Assembly (NCBI GenBank): GCA_024711125.1
Contig: JANJTM010000034.1
Span: forward strand, 61,603 to 125,602
Direction: 5' to 3'
Source of the DNA: Rhodothermales bacterium
Lineage (GTDB): Bacteria; Bacteroidota; Rhodothermia; Rhodothermales; UBA10348
DNA: 64,000 nucleotides
Numbering within the stretch: the first letter of the stretch is position 1; each line of letters opens with the position of its first letter. Below are positions 45,562 through 55,147 of the stretch, one piece after another. The position numbers and the translations under genes were made by a program. Below the pieces are notes generated by a model. That model had not been told where the DNA came from, searched no databases, and saw nothing but the letters and a program-made list of their open reading frames with translations.

Positions 45562-47292
45562 CTACTGCATCCTCCCCCGCACGGCCTCCATCTCGGCCCG
45601 ACGCACCGCGTCGGTCTCGACCTCGAAGTACCGCGTCCATGTGCGGTCGGCGCTGCCCCGGTCGCCGATCGCGAACTGGGCCTGGGCGAGCAGGGCGAGG
45701 GTCTCGGGCCAATCGGGCATGGCTTGGAGCGAGGTGCCGAGGAAACCCAGCGCACCTGCCGGATTTCCGAGGGCGAGTTCGGCCTTTCCGCGGTTCTTGT
45801 CCAGGAGAAAGAGGTATTCCGTGTCCGGGTTGATGCGCCGGCCCTCGTCGAGCACGACCACGGCTTCGGACGGCCGCCCGAGCTCGATCAGTACGTCGGC
45901 CAGCGCGCTGTACGCGAGGACCTGGTTCTGGTCGGAACGGATGGCCGCGCGGTACGCGCGCGCAGCGGCGTCCGGATCTCCGGTTTCCTGGAGGGCGAAG
46001 CCCAGATTGTACTGCGCAACCGCATTGGTCGAGTCGAGCGCCACCGCCTGCCGTGCGGCGTCGGAGGCGGCAAGGTAGTCGCGCAGCCGGATGTGGACGC
46101 CCGAAAGGGTTGCCCAGGCGGCCGAGTACCCGGGGTCGAGCTGCAGGGCGCGCTCCAGGCGCGCCTGGGCCACGGACAACCGGCCGTTCTCCCATTGCAC
46201 GAGGGCCTCGTCGTGCATCCTGCGGGCCTCCTGGCGGGCCTCTTCCGACACGGAGTCGGCACCGAGGCCGGGGCCGGCGACGAACCACGTGACCGCGGCA
46301 AGGACAACGACGGCCACACCCACGGTCGGAACCAGCCACTTCCGCCCGCCCGAGGCCGCGGGGGCGGCGGCCGGCGCCGCGGCCGGCGCCATGCGCGACA
46401 CGGTCTCACCGCGCGGAACGATGCGGGTGACCGTGGCACCCGGCTCGGCAATGCCCACGCGGGCCGCTTCGAGGGCCATGACCACGTCGGCTGCCGAGCC
46501 GTAGCGTCGTTCGGGGTCCTTCGTGAGCAATCCGTCGATGACGGCCGACACGATCTCGTTGACCTCGGGGCGGTACATCGTGACCGGGTCGTGGTCCTGG
46601 TTGGCCGCGGCGTAGAGTACGGCGGCCTCGTAGGGACCCACGAACGGGCGGCGGCCGGCCAGCATCTCGTAGAGCACCACGCCCAGGGCCCAGAGGTCGG
46701 TCCGGTGGTCGAGTTCGCCCCCGGTGGCCTGCTCGGGGCTCATGTAGGCAACGGTGCCGAGGGACACGCTTCCGCGCGTGATCGTGACGTCCTCGACCTT
46801 CGCGAGGCCGAAATCGACGATCTTGGCGAGCCCACGCTCGGTGACGATGACGTTGCCGGGCTTGATGTCCCGGTGGATGATGCCTTCCTCGTGGGCCCGC
46901 TCGAGACCGCGCGCGACCTGGATGGCATAGTCGAGTGCCGTTTCGACGGGCACGGGGCCGTTCGCGATCTTCTGCTCCAGCGTCTCGCCCGCGTAGAACG
47001 CCATGGCGATGTACAGATCGCCGCTCTCGGTGCGTCCGATCTCGTGCACCGTGCCGATGTTCGGATGGTCGAGCGCGCTGGCGGCCTTGGCCTCCTGCAC
47101 GAACCGGGCCTCGGCGTCGTCGACCGCGTGGAAGGCCTTCGGGAGGAATTTCAGCGCGACCGTCCGGTCGAGCGTCGTGTCCTCGGCCTTGTACACCACG
47201 CCCATGCCGCCCTGGCCGAGCTTGGCCAGGATGCGGTAGTGCTTGATCGTGCGGCCGACCATGGGGTCGGTGGAAGGCGTCGGTTCGTCCAT
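45562..47292 (-). CDS. Ser/Thr protein kinase with TPR sensor domain
   Basis: A 576-residue receptor-like kinase. The start at 47292 ([21 protein letters not shown]) is used because the kinase domain begins at once; an upstream in-frame start adds an odd 18-residue leader. The N-terminal kinase has [15 protein letters not shown] (K48), HRDIKPGN (140-147), DFG (D160) and YMSPEQ, so the catalytic set is complete. An Ala/Pro linker and one transmembrane helix (about 313-336) precede four or more TPR hairpins ([40 protein letters not shown]). Same plan as the kinase at the left edge. The 107-bp gap to the divergent transporter holds its promoter. Confidence 0.93.
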   Translation of the reverse strand: MDEPTPSTDPMVGRTIKHYRILAKLGQGGMGVVYKAEDTTLDRTVALKFLPKAFHAVDDAEARFVQEAKAASALDHPNIGTVHEIGRTESGDLYIAMAFYAGETLEQKIANGPVPVETALDYAIQVARGLERAHEEGIIHRDIKPGNVIVTERGLAKIVDFGLAKVEDVTITRGSVSLGTVAYMSPEQATGGELDHRTDLWALGVVLYEMLAGRRPFVGPYEAAVLYAAANQDHDPVTMYRPEVNEIVSAVIDGLLTKDPERRYGSAADVVMALEAARVGIAEPGATVTRIVPRGETVSRMAPAAAPAAAPAASGGRKWLVPTVGVAVVVLAAVTWFVAGPGLGADSVSEEARQEARRMHDEALVQWENGRLSVAQARLERALQLDPGYSAAWATLSGVHIRLRDYLAASDAARQAVALDSTNAVAQYNLGFALQETGDPDAAARAYRAAIRSDQNQVLAYSALADVLIELGRPSEAVVVLDEGRRINPDTEYLFLLDKNRGKAELALGNPAGALGFLGTSLQAMPDWPETLALLAQAQFAIGDRGSADRTWTRYFEVETDAVRRAEMEAVRGRMQ

Positions 47293-47399
47293 GAGGGCAG
47301 GTAGCGTCGAACGCGACAATATCCCCCACGCCGCGGCAATCGCCAACGGGCATGCCGATCCGACGATGGTTACCTTGGTGCCGGCACCCGGAGCATCCC

Positions 47400-48881
47400 G
47401 TGACGATCGCAGACAACGAACGACGCCAACGCATCGGTCTCTGGCTCGCGCCGGCCCTGCTCGTCGCCGTTTTCGTCACGCCGGCCCCGGCCGAACTGGG
47501 GGTCGTCGGGTGGCGCACCCTGGGGGTAGCCCTGCTGATGGCGACCTGGTGGATCACGGAAGCGGTCCCGATTCCCGCCACCTCGCTGGTTCCGCTCGTC
47601 GCGTTCCCGCTCGTCGGTGCGGGTACCATGCGCGAGGCGGCGTCGCCGTACGCCGATCCGGTCGTCTACCTCTTCATGGGCGGGTTCATCATCGCGCTCG
47701 CCATGGAGCGGTGGGACCTGCACCGGCGGGTCGCCCTGCGCATCATCGGGGCGGTCGGAACGTCACCCGCGCGGCTCATCGCGGGATTCATGCTCGCGAC
47801 CGCGCTCATCTCGATGTGGGTCAACAACACCGCCACCACGCTCATGATGCTCCCCGTCGGGCTGTCGGTGCTCGAACTCGCCGAACGGACGGGCGCGACC
47901 GGGCGGGGGAGCGCGTTCGAGGCCGCCCTGCTGCTCGGGATCGCCTACGCGTCCTCCATCGGCGGGGTGGGTACGCTGGTCGGAACGGCTCCGAACGTGC
48001 TCATGGCCGGCTTCTTCGAGCAGACCTACGGGTTCGAGATCGGGTTCGCCGAGTGGCTGCTGGTCGGCGTTCCGGTCGTTGCCCTCGGGCTGCCGATCAC
48101 GTACGTGATCCTGACGCGCCTGGTTTTTCCGATCGGAAAGGGCGAACTGCCCGGAGCCCGGGCCGAGGTGGAACGCGAACTCGCAGAGCTGGGGCCGATG
48201 TCCCGGGAGGAGCGGTCGGTCGGCGCGGTGTTCCTGCTGACGGCGGCGGCCTGGGTATTCCGACCGCTCATCGAGCCCTTCGCGCCGCAGCTGACCGACG
48301 CCGGCATTGCCGTCACCGGTGCGCTTGCGCTCTTCGTGCTGCCGGCGTCGGACGGCCGGCGGCTGCTGGACTGGGACACCGCGCGCCGGCTGCCGTGGGG
48401 TACCCTCGTGCTGTTCGGCGGCGGCCTGAGCCTCGCCGGCGCGTTCACGAGAACGGGTTTGTCGGAATGGATCGGAACGTCGCTGCCGGCCGACGCGCTT
48501 CCGCTCGTGCTCGTGATGGCGATCGTGACGGCCGCCGTGATCTTCCTGACCGAGCTGACGAGCAATACGGCTACCACGGCCACGTTCCTGCCGGTCGTGG
48601 CGGCCATGGCGGTCGGAATCGGCCAGAATCCGCTGTACCTCGCGGTTCCGGCCGTGATCGCTGCCAGCTGCGCGTTCATGCTGCCGGTCGCCACGCCTCC
48701 GAACGCGATCGTGTACGGCACGGACCGCGTCTCGGTCCCCCAGATGGCCCGGGCGGGCATCTGGCTGAACCTCGCGTTCATCGTGCTGCTCGTCGCGCTC
48801 GCCTACGGAGTCTTCGGGTGGGCGCTCGGAACCGAGCCGGGCGTGCTGCCCGAGTGGGCGACCCCCGCCTCGGGGCAGTAG
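47400..48881 (+). CDS. DASS/SLC13-family anion:Na+ symporter
   Basis: A 493-residue transporter of the divalent anion:Na+ symporter family (dicarboxylates, citrate, sulfate or phosphate). About eleven transmembrane segments. The two Na-binding signature loops are VNNTATTLMMLP and TSNTATTATFLP, and the first conserved block is WWITEAVPIPATSL. GTG 47400 is preferred because the extra 16 residues from ATG 47352 (MPIRRWLPWCRH) are not family-like; the ATG remains possible. It is divergent from the kinase gene, and its end is 9 bp from the convergent amidase. Specificity cannot be read from sequence. Confidence 0.9.
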   Translation: MTIADNERRQRIGLWLAPALLVAVFVTPAPAELGVVGWRTLGVALLMATWWITEAVPIPATSLVPLVAFPLVGAGTMREAASPYADPVVYLFMGGFIIALAMERWDLHRRVALRIIGAVGTSPARLIAGFMLATALISMWVNNTATTLMMLPVGLSVLELAERTGATGRGSAFEAALLLGIAYASSIGGVGTLVGTAPNVLMAGFFEQTYGFEIGFAEWLLVGVPVVALGLPITYVILTRLVFPIGKGELPGARAEVERELAELGPMSREERSVGAVFLLTAAAWVFRPLIEPFAPQLTDAGIAVTGALALFVLPASDGRRLLDWDTARRLPWGTLVLFGGGLSLAGAFTRTGLSEWIGTSLPADALPLVLVMAIVTAAVIFLTELTSNTATTATFLPVVAAMAVGIGQNPLYLAVPAVIAASCAFMLPVATPPNAIVYGTDRVSVPQMARAGIWLNLAFIVLLVALAYGVFGWALGTEPGVLPEWATPASGQ

Positions 48882-48890
48882 CCGACCTGG

Positions 48891-50411
<1,521 letters not shown>

Positions 50412-50564
50412 GGCTTCGGGAATGGCGGGGGCTCAGAATCCCCGGCAGTATAGTGACGAAGGCGGGTACGAGGGCCCGATGCGAAACGGATGGTCCAAGT
50501 CACCATCGGTTACTGCGCAAACCTCCATGCGCCATGCGCCCACAGGTCGCCAAAGAACAACTCC

Positions 50565-50695
50565 GAAGTGGAAAATGAGCCGATATTCCACTTCGCCGCG
50601 CCCAAAACGGCTTCGGAAGTGGAAAATGAGCCGATATTCCACTTCGCCGCGCCCCAAACGGCTTCGGAAGTGGAATTTTGGGGTCGAATTCCACT
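50565..50695. repeat. Tandem 51-bp palindromic repeat (two units plus a partial third)
   Basis: Units start at 50565, 50616 and 50667, giving an exact 51-bp period. Each carries gaagtggaa...ttccacttc, a 9-bp inverted repeat with a 12-nt loop. The first two units are nearly identical; the third diverges inside to an A/T-rich core (gaagtggaattttgg then gaattccac) and keeps a shorter palindrome. It lies in the 648-bp gap between the divergent amidase and esterase genes. The rest of that gap (50412-50564 and 50696-51059) shows no gene I can support. Confidence 0.9.
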
Positions 50696-51059
50696 CAGGG
50701 TCCTGCGCGGGGCGGAATCCTCGCGGGTCAGCGTCTCGGCCCGCCGCGCCAGGGGCCCGCACGGCCGGCATGTCGCGACCATGCACCGGACGTGGGAAGC
50801 GACCGCGCAGTCTGACGCATCCGCAGCAGCGTTCGATGCCGGGGGAGCGGGAAACCGCGGCTCGTAATACGGAATGCGCCCCGGTCGTACCTCCGCGCCG
50901 GTTTCGAGCGGCTACCCCGGTGGCGGGAATAGCCCCAGGCTGTGCAGCGGGACTGCCCGACGCAACCACCCAGGGCAGCTTCCGTACCTTCGCGACGCGC
51001 CCGGAAGCCGCTCCACGCCTTGCCGGGCATCCTTCCCCGCCACCGGACCCCGTGCCGCC

Positions 51060-52241
51060 ATGCGTCGCCTGCTATTCGGCGTCCTCCTTGTCCTGGGCGC
51101 CTGTCGCCCGGCTTCCGATCCCGTCCCTCCGGGAGTCGTCCATTTCGAGATCGACATGGCGGCCGCGCTCAAGGCGGGCTGGCTCGATCCGGCCGGCGAG
51201 CGGGTGGGATTGCGGGGCGGCGTGGCGCCGCTCTCGTGGAACGAGACGATTCCGCTGGAAGACCCGGACGGAAACGGGGTGTACGAGGGCGACGTCATGT
51301 TCACGGCGGACGCCGATTCCACGGTGCCCTACAAGATCAAGGTCGACGGGGAGGGGAACCCGAACGACGGATGGGAGCAGGGAGACAACCGGGTACTCCT
51401 GCGGTCCTCGACGCGCGTGAAGCGGGCCTTCGGCGATTCGACCGAGCCGGTTCCGGCGAGCTATTCCGGCGACATCCGGCACCACGCCTCGTTCGGAAGC
51501 GGCGAACTCGTGCCTCCCCGGGACCTCGTCGTGTACCTGCCGCCCGGGTACGATGCCGAACCGGACCGCCGTTACCCCGTGCTGTACCTCCACGACGGGC
51601 AGAACGTCTTCGATCGGCGGGGTGCCGGTAACGAGTGGCGATTCGACGAGGCCGCCGAGGAACTCATCGCGAAGGGGGACATGCGACCGGCGATCCTCGT
51701 CGGCGTCGCCAACTCGCCTGCCCGCATCGCGGAGTACACGCCGACCGAGGCCACGCTTCCGTTCGAGGGGGGGCAGGGGCGACGTGCGGGCGGATCGGGG
51801 CGGACGTATGCGCGGTACCTGGTCGAGGAAGTGAAGCCGTTCATCGACGCGACGTATCGCACCGAACCGGGCTTCGAATCCACATCCGTCGGCGGCTCGT
51901 CCCTCGGAGGGCTCATCACGATGTCGATCGCAACGTGGTATCCGGAGGTTTTCTCGGGTTACCTCGTGGTGTCGCCGTCCGTCTGGTGGGGCGACGGGGT
52001 GATCCTCGGCATGGTGGCCGACGCCCCGTCGTTGGACGGGCACCGCATCTGGCTCGACATGGGAACACGCGAAGGGGAGGGCGCGGTCGGCGGGGCCGAG
52101 CGACTACGGGACGCGCTGCTTGCCAGGGGCTTTCTCCACGGGAAGGATCTCCGGTTCGTCGTCGACGAGGGGGCCGAGCACACCGAGTCGGCCTGGGCCG
52201 GGCGTGTCCCGGACATGCTGCGGTTCCTCTACGGGAGGTAG
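51060..52241 (+). CDS. Putative esterase (PF00756-like) lipoprotein
   Basis: A 393-residue lipoprotein; ATG 51060 gives a lipobox (LLVLGAC). Residues about 25-135 resemble a carbohydrate-binding/Ig-like N-terminal module (VVHFEIDMAAALKAGW, NGVYEGDVMFTADA, PNDGWEQGDNRVLL). The rest is an alpha/beta hydrolase of the enterochelin-esterase/Fes-like group: VVYLPPGYDAEPDRRYPVLY, LHDGQNVFD, SVGGSSLGGLITM (nucleophile Ser), WLDMGTREGEG and GAEHTESAWAGRVP (His). Substrate unknown. Its 3' 138 bp overlap an open reading frame on the opposite strand. Confidence 0.86.
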   Translation: MRRLLFGVLLVLGACRPASDPVPPGVVHFEIDMAAALKAGWLDPAGERVGLRGGVAPLSWNETIPLEDPDGNGVYEGDVMFTADADSTVPYKIKVDGEGNPNDGWEQGDNRVLLRSSTRVKRAFGDSTEPVPASYSGDIRHHASFGSGELVPPRDLVVYLPPGYDAEPDRRYPVLYLHDGQNVFDRRGAGNEWRFDEAAEELIAKGDMRPAILVGVANSPARIAEYTPTEATLPFEGGQGRRAGGSGRTYARYLVEEVKPFIDATYRTEPGFESTSVGGSSLGGLITMSIATWYPEVFSGYLVVSPSVWWGDGVILGMVADAPSLDGHRIWLDMGTREGEGAVGGAERLRDALLARGFLHGKDLRFVVDEGAEHTESAWAGRVPDMLRFLYGR

Positions 52242-53006
52242 CTCGCCCGTTATCGGCTCCGACGCTCCGGATTCCGTCCGGGGTCCGTGAGTCCGGCGTG
52301 CCTGCGCAGTCGCGGACGGCTGGCGGTCGGATTCGGCGATCGACGCGAGCCGGTCGACCAGGTCGGCGATGCTGCGGCGGCGCTTCGAGGCGATGGTTCC
52401 GAAGAGCAGACGGGCCGACCCTAGTACCACCGCTACCCAGGCCGCGTAGATCGGAATCCCGGCGAGGCCCGGCGCGAGTTCGCCGAAGATCACGCCGAGC
52501 GCGATGAGGCACAGGATGAGCGGAATCACGATGAACGGCACCGCGAGGATGCCTTCCGCCCAGAAGACCTCGAGGTCGGTCCCGCCGTCGCGCTCGGTGA
52601 GGCTGAAGCTGTACGAGGCCGCGCCCGGAGAGCCGGCCGTCCATTCGCGGATGTTGCCTACCTCGCTCGACTGACCCGACTGACCAAAACTGCGCCTGGC
52701 GGCGGTGACCATGCGGGCGAAGGACTCGTTGGATACCGGGCCCTGGACGCTGCGGCGCAGCGTGAGGGTCAGCGGACCTCCCATGAGGGTTCGAACGGCC
52801 GGGTCGTCTCCGCGCGCCAGTTCGAAAGCGGCCGCTTCGACGAACCGGGGGTCGATGTCCACGTCACGGGCCAGCTGGCGGAGCTCGTCCAGCGTCAATC
52901 CGGCTCCCGACCTGTCGCCCGCGGAGCCCTGGAGCTCGGTCGCCCGGCGCAGGATATCGGTGATCTCGTCCCGCGAGTAGGTTCGCCGTTCGGGAAGGTC
53001 GGTCAC
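52104..53006 (-). CDS. Two-TM protein with N-terminal helical domain
   Basis: A 300-residue protein; GTG 53006 (MTDLPERRTYSRDEI in effect) is the start that keeps the conserved N-terminus. That region (YSRDEITDILRRATEL, LTLDELRQLARDVDID) is a recurrent helical module in FCB-group membrane proteins. A beta region follows, then two transmembrane helices (AVPFIVIPLILCLIALGVIF, GIPIYAAWVAVVLGSARLLF). The last ~45 residues run antisense through the esterase gene and may be real or an artefact of a lost stop. Function unknown. The upstream gene ends 22 bp before it, in the same direction. Confidence 0.7.
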   Translation of the reverse strand: MTDLPERRTYSRDEITDILRRATELQGSAGDRSGAGLTLDELRQLARDVDIDPRFVEAAAFELARGDDPAVRTLMGGPLTLTLRRSVQGPVSNESFARMVTAARRSFGQSGQSSEVGNIREWTAGSPGAASYSFSLTERDGGTDLEVFWAEGILAVPFIVIPLILCLIALGVIFGELAPGLAGIPIYAAWVAVVLGSARLLFGTIASKRRRSIADLVDRLASIAESDRQPSATAQARRTHGPRTESGASEPITGELPPVEEPQHVRDTPGPGRLGVLGPLVDDEPEILPVEKAPGKQRVP

Positions 53007-53028
53007 GGCGCGAGTCGGTAGGGTCGCC

Positions 53029-53424
53029 TCACCCGGCGGTCGGCGCGCCGTCTCCGGTGCGCCCCGTTCCGAACCAGGCGCGCAGTTTCGGGTGGCGAAA
53101 GTGCCACGCCGAGTAGAACGTGAACGCCGATACGGCCGAAAGGATACCGGCCATGCGCAGCCAGGGTCGCCCGGTCTGCATACGCTCGCCGGCCGTAGCC
53201 CCCATCTCGAGCAGCCAGACGGCCACGCCGAGGGCGAGAATGGTCTGTACGGTGTAGGCGGCCCACGGCTTCCGGACCCACAACAGGCCGGTGCACGCAA
53301 CCGTCAGCACGGTCATGAGCAGGTTGGCGTCGCGCAGGAAGTGCGCGCCGAGCAGCAGGAGCGACAGCGTGGCGGGCAGGAGGCGCAGGAACACGGGCGT
53401 TGAAGTGGTTCGTGATCGGGTCAT
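53029..53424 (-). CDS. Small polytopic membrane protein
   Basis: A 131-residue protein with about four transmembrane helices (LRLLPATLSLLLLGAHFL, LMTVLTVACTGLLWV, AYTVQTILALGVAVWLLEM, MAGILSAVSAFTFYSAW) and short loops, ending in a basic tail. No known domain. It starts inside the last codons of the SprT-like gene (ATGA-type overlap), so the two are translationally coupled, and it is followed after 22 bp by the two-TM protein. Confidence 0.65.
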   Translation of the reverse strand: MTRSRTTSTPVFLRLLPATLSLLLLGAHFLRDANLLMTVLTVACTGLLWVRKPWAAYTVQTILALGVAVWLLEMGATAGERMQTGRPWLRMAGILSAVSAFTFYSAWHFRHPKLRAWFGTGRTGDGAPTAG

Positions 53425-53882
53425 GCGGCCCGGGAAAGCCGTTCGACGTGCAGTACCACCGGTCGGCCCCGACCGTCGCGGCAGCGCGAGCATGCGTATC
53501 GCATGCGCCGGAGGCGGTGGCGCGTCCAACGGGTGCCACAGGAGGGGCAGGTGAGTGCCCACGATGGAGCCGGCTCGACGACCTCGCGGCCGTAGCATCG
53601 CTCCGGGCGGGCGCCCACGGCGAGAGCCGTGCGCTTCCACGCCTCCCCATGGCCGGGCTTGCCGACGAGGGCATGCGCGATCTCGTGAAGAATGGTGTCG
53701 AGCACCTGCCGCTCGTCGTTGGCAGCTGCCAGGTGCCGGGAAAGCGTCACCGTGCGGTCGTGGAAACGGCACGAGCCGAACCGCCGACGCGCATGGTCGA
53801 ATCGGAACCGCCAGCCGGCCTGGGCCAGGCCGTGGTCGTGCAGGAGTCGGGTCGCCACGCGTTGGGCTTCTGCAAGATCCAT
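53421..53882 (-). CDS. SprT-like zinc metalloprotease domain protein with zinc ribbon
   Basis: A 153-residue SprT-like protein, starting at ATG 53882. Its zinc motif is HEIAHALVGKPGHG: H66, E67, H70 and third ligand H78. The C-terminus holds a zinc ribbon (ALTCPSCGTRW with ACSRC). It is about the size of bacterial SprT and of the Spartan/Wss1 catalytic core without its adapters. Eukaryotic relatives cleave DNA-protein crosslinks; bacterial functions are poorly known. It heads a three-gene minus-strand operon with two membrane proteins, an odd pairing. The divergent antiporter starts 117 bp away. Confidence 0.85.
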   Translation of the reverse strand: MDLAEAQRVATRLLHDHGLAQAGWRFRFDHARRRFGSCRFHDRTVTLSRHLAAANDERQVLDTILHEIAHALVGKPGHGEAWKRTALAVGARPERCYGREVVEPAPSWALTCPSCGTRWTRHRLRRMRYACSRCRDGRGRPVVLHVERLSRAA

Positions 53883-53999
53883 GAATGGCGACGGTCTGCC
53901 CGGGGGTCGGTCGGTGTGCGGACGAAGTTCAAAATAGGGACCGGAACCGCTCCGTGCCTGCCCGTTTGAACCGCCCCACCCCATCCACAGGACCGTTAC

Positions 54000-55058
54000 A
54001 TGGAATATCTGTTGCTGATCGTCGGTTTGGTGCTTCTGGTCATCGGCGCCGAGGCGCTCGTCCGCGGCGCCTCGCGCATCGCTGCGGCGCTGGGAATGGC
54101 TCCCCTGGTGATCGGGCTGACCATCGTCGCCTTCGGCACGTCGGCGCCGGAATTCGCCGTGTCTCTCTCGTCGGCCCTGGCCGGACAGACCGACATCGCC
54201 GTCGGCAACGTGGTCGGCAGCAACATTCTCATCGTCCTGGTGATTCTCGGGTTGTCGGCGGTCATCGTCCCGCTCACGGTAGCGCGGCAGCTGGTCTGGC
54301 TCGACGTTCCGCTCGGCATCGTGGCCGCGCTGCTGGTGTGGCTGTTCTCCGTGGATGGGGTGATTGCCCCGTGGGAGGGCGGAATCCTGTTCGCCGGACT
54401 CCTCGCCTACACGTTCTACCAGATTCGAAAAGGCCGCGGCGACGCCGCCGAAGAAGCAGAGCACTTGGTCGAGGGATCCCGCTCGATACCCCTGAACGCG
54501 CTGCTCGTCGTGGCCGGGCTGGCGATGCTGGTCCTGGGATCGCGTCTCATGGTCGATTCGGCGGTTTCGATCGCGCGCGCGCTGGGTGTCACGGAACTGG
54601 TGATCGGCCTGACCGTCGTCGCGCTGGGTACCTCGCTACCCGAGTTGGCCACCTCCATCGTGGCAGCCGTCCGGGGCCAGCGGGACATCGCGGTCGGGAA
54701 CGTGGTCGGCTCCAATATCTTCAACCTGCTGGGCGTACTCGGATTGACGGCTGCGGTGTCCGGCGAGGGACTCGGCATCACCGCCACCGTCGCGCGGTTC
54801 GATCTTCCGATCATGGTGGCCGTTGCCGTGGCCTGCCTGCCGATCTTCTTCACGGGTCACCGGATCGACCGGTGGGAGGGCGGGATGTTCGTGGCGTTCT
54901 ACGTGGCGTACGTCGCATGGCTCGCCTCCCATGCGAGCGGGGAAACCGCCCGGGCCGAGCTGATCGCCGGGTCGATGGCGTTCATCGTGCCGCTTACCCT
55001 GGCTACGATCGTGATATTCGCGGCGCGGGAATGGCACGGAAAGCGGAGGAGCGCCTGA
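54000..55058 (+). CDS. Ca2+/Na+ (K-dependent-like) antiporter, CaCA family
   Basis: A 352-residue antiporter of the YrbG/CaCA family with two inverted five-helix halves. The alpha-repeats are GTSAPEFAVS with NVVGSNI in the first half, and GTSLPELATS with NVVGSNIFNLLG in the second. These carry the ion-binding acidic and Asn residues. Exchanges cytosolic Ca2+ or other cations for Na+/H+. Full length, about ten transmembrane segments. Monocistronic: the next gene converges across a terminator-like stem. Confidence 0.92.
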   Translation: MEYLLLIVGLVLLVIGAEALVRGASRIAAALGMAPLVIGLTIVAFGTSAPEFAVSLSSALAGQTDIAVGNVVGSNILIVLVILGLSAVIVPLTVARQLVWLDVPLGIVAALLVWLFSVDGVIAPWEGGILFAGLLAYTFYQIRKGRGDAAEEAEHLVEGSRSIPLNALLVVAGLAMLVLGSRLMVDSAVSIARALGVTELVIGLTVVALGTSLPELATSIVAAVRGQRDIAVGNVVGSNIFNLLGVLGLTAAVSGEGLGITATVARFDLPIMVAVAVACLPIFFTGHRIDRWEGGMFVAFYVAYVAWLASHASGETARAELIAGSMAFIVPLTLATIVIFAAREWHGKRRSA

Positions 55059-55105
55059 TCGGGCGCTTCCGCGTGCGGGGTATTCGTTCCGCTTCGAATG
55101 CGCCG

Positions 55106-55134
55106 CCCGGCCCCGGACGCGGTCCGGGGCCGGG
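55106..55134. terminator. Bidirectional G+C-rich hairpin between convergent genes
   Basis: A perfect 12-bp stem, cccggccccgga (55106-55117) with tccggggccggg (55123-55134), and 5-nt loop, in the 89-bp gap between the antiporter stop and the M4 peptidase stop. No T-tract; its position and strength suggest a shared transcript end. Confidence 0.55.
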
Positions 55135-55147
55135 ACGGCGCTTCCGG

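Noticed and set aside
45348..45755. Short open frames within the 107-bp repeat copies giving similar peptides (e.g. RLSAVCRRF)
   Set aside because: The peptide similarity follows from the DNA repeat; mismatches between the copies have no codon bias.
40169..46339. A 2056-codon open frame antisense to the giant gene
   Set aside because: High G+C leaves the opposite strand open by chance. The product is low-complexity Arg/Gly-rich, and the sense strand carries recognised domains.
47352..47399. ATG 47352 as the transporter start
   Set aside because: The added 16 residues (MPIRRWLPWCRH...) do not look like the family N-terminus; GTG 47400 does, although the ATG cannot be excluded.
50565..50695. 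CRISPR array
   Set aside because: Only two full units, no spacers between unit copies, palindromic unit and no cas genes.
50433..50969. Open frames across the 51-bp tandem repeat with 17-residue periodic product
   Set aside because: Several frames stay open because 51 is a multiple of 3. The DNA-level palindromes explain the periodicity, and there is no start or ribosome-site support.
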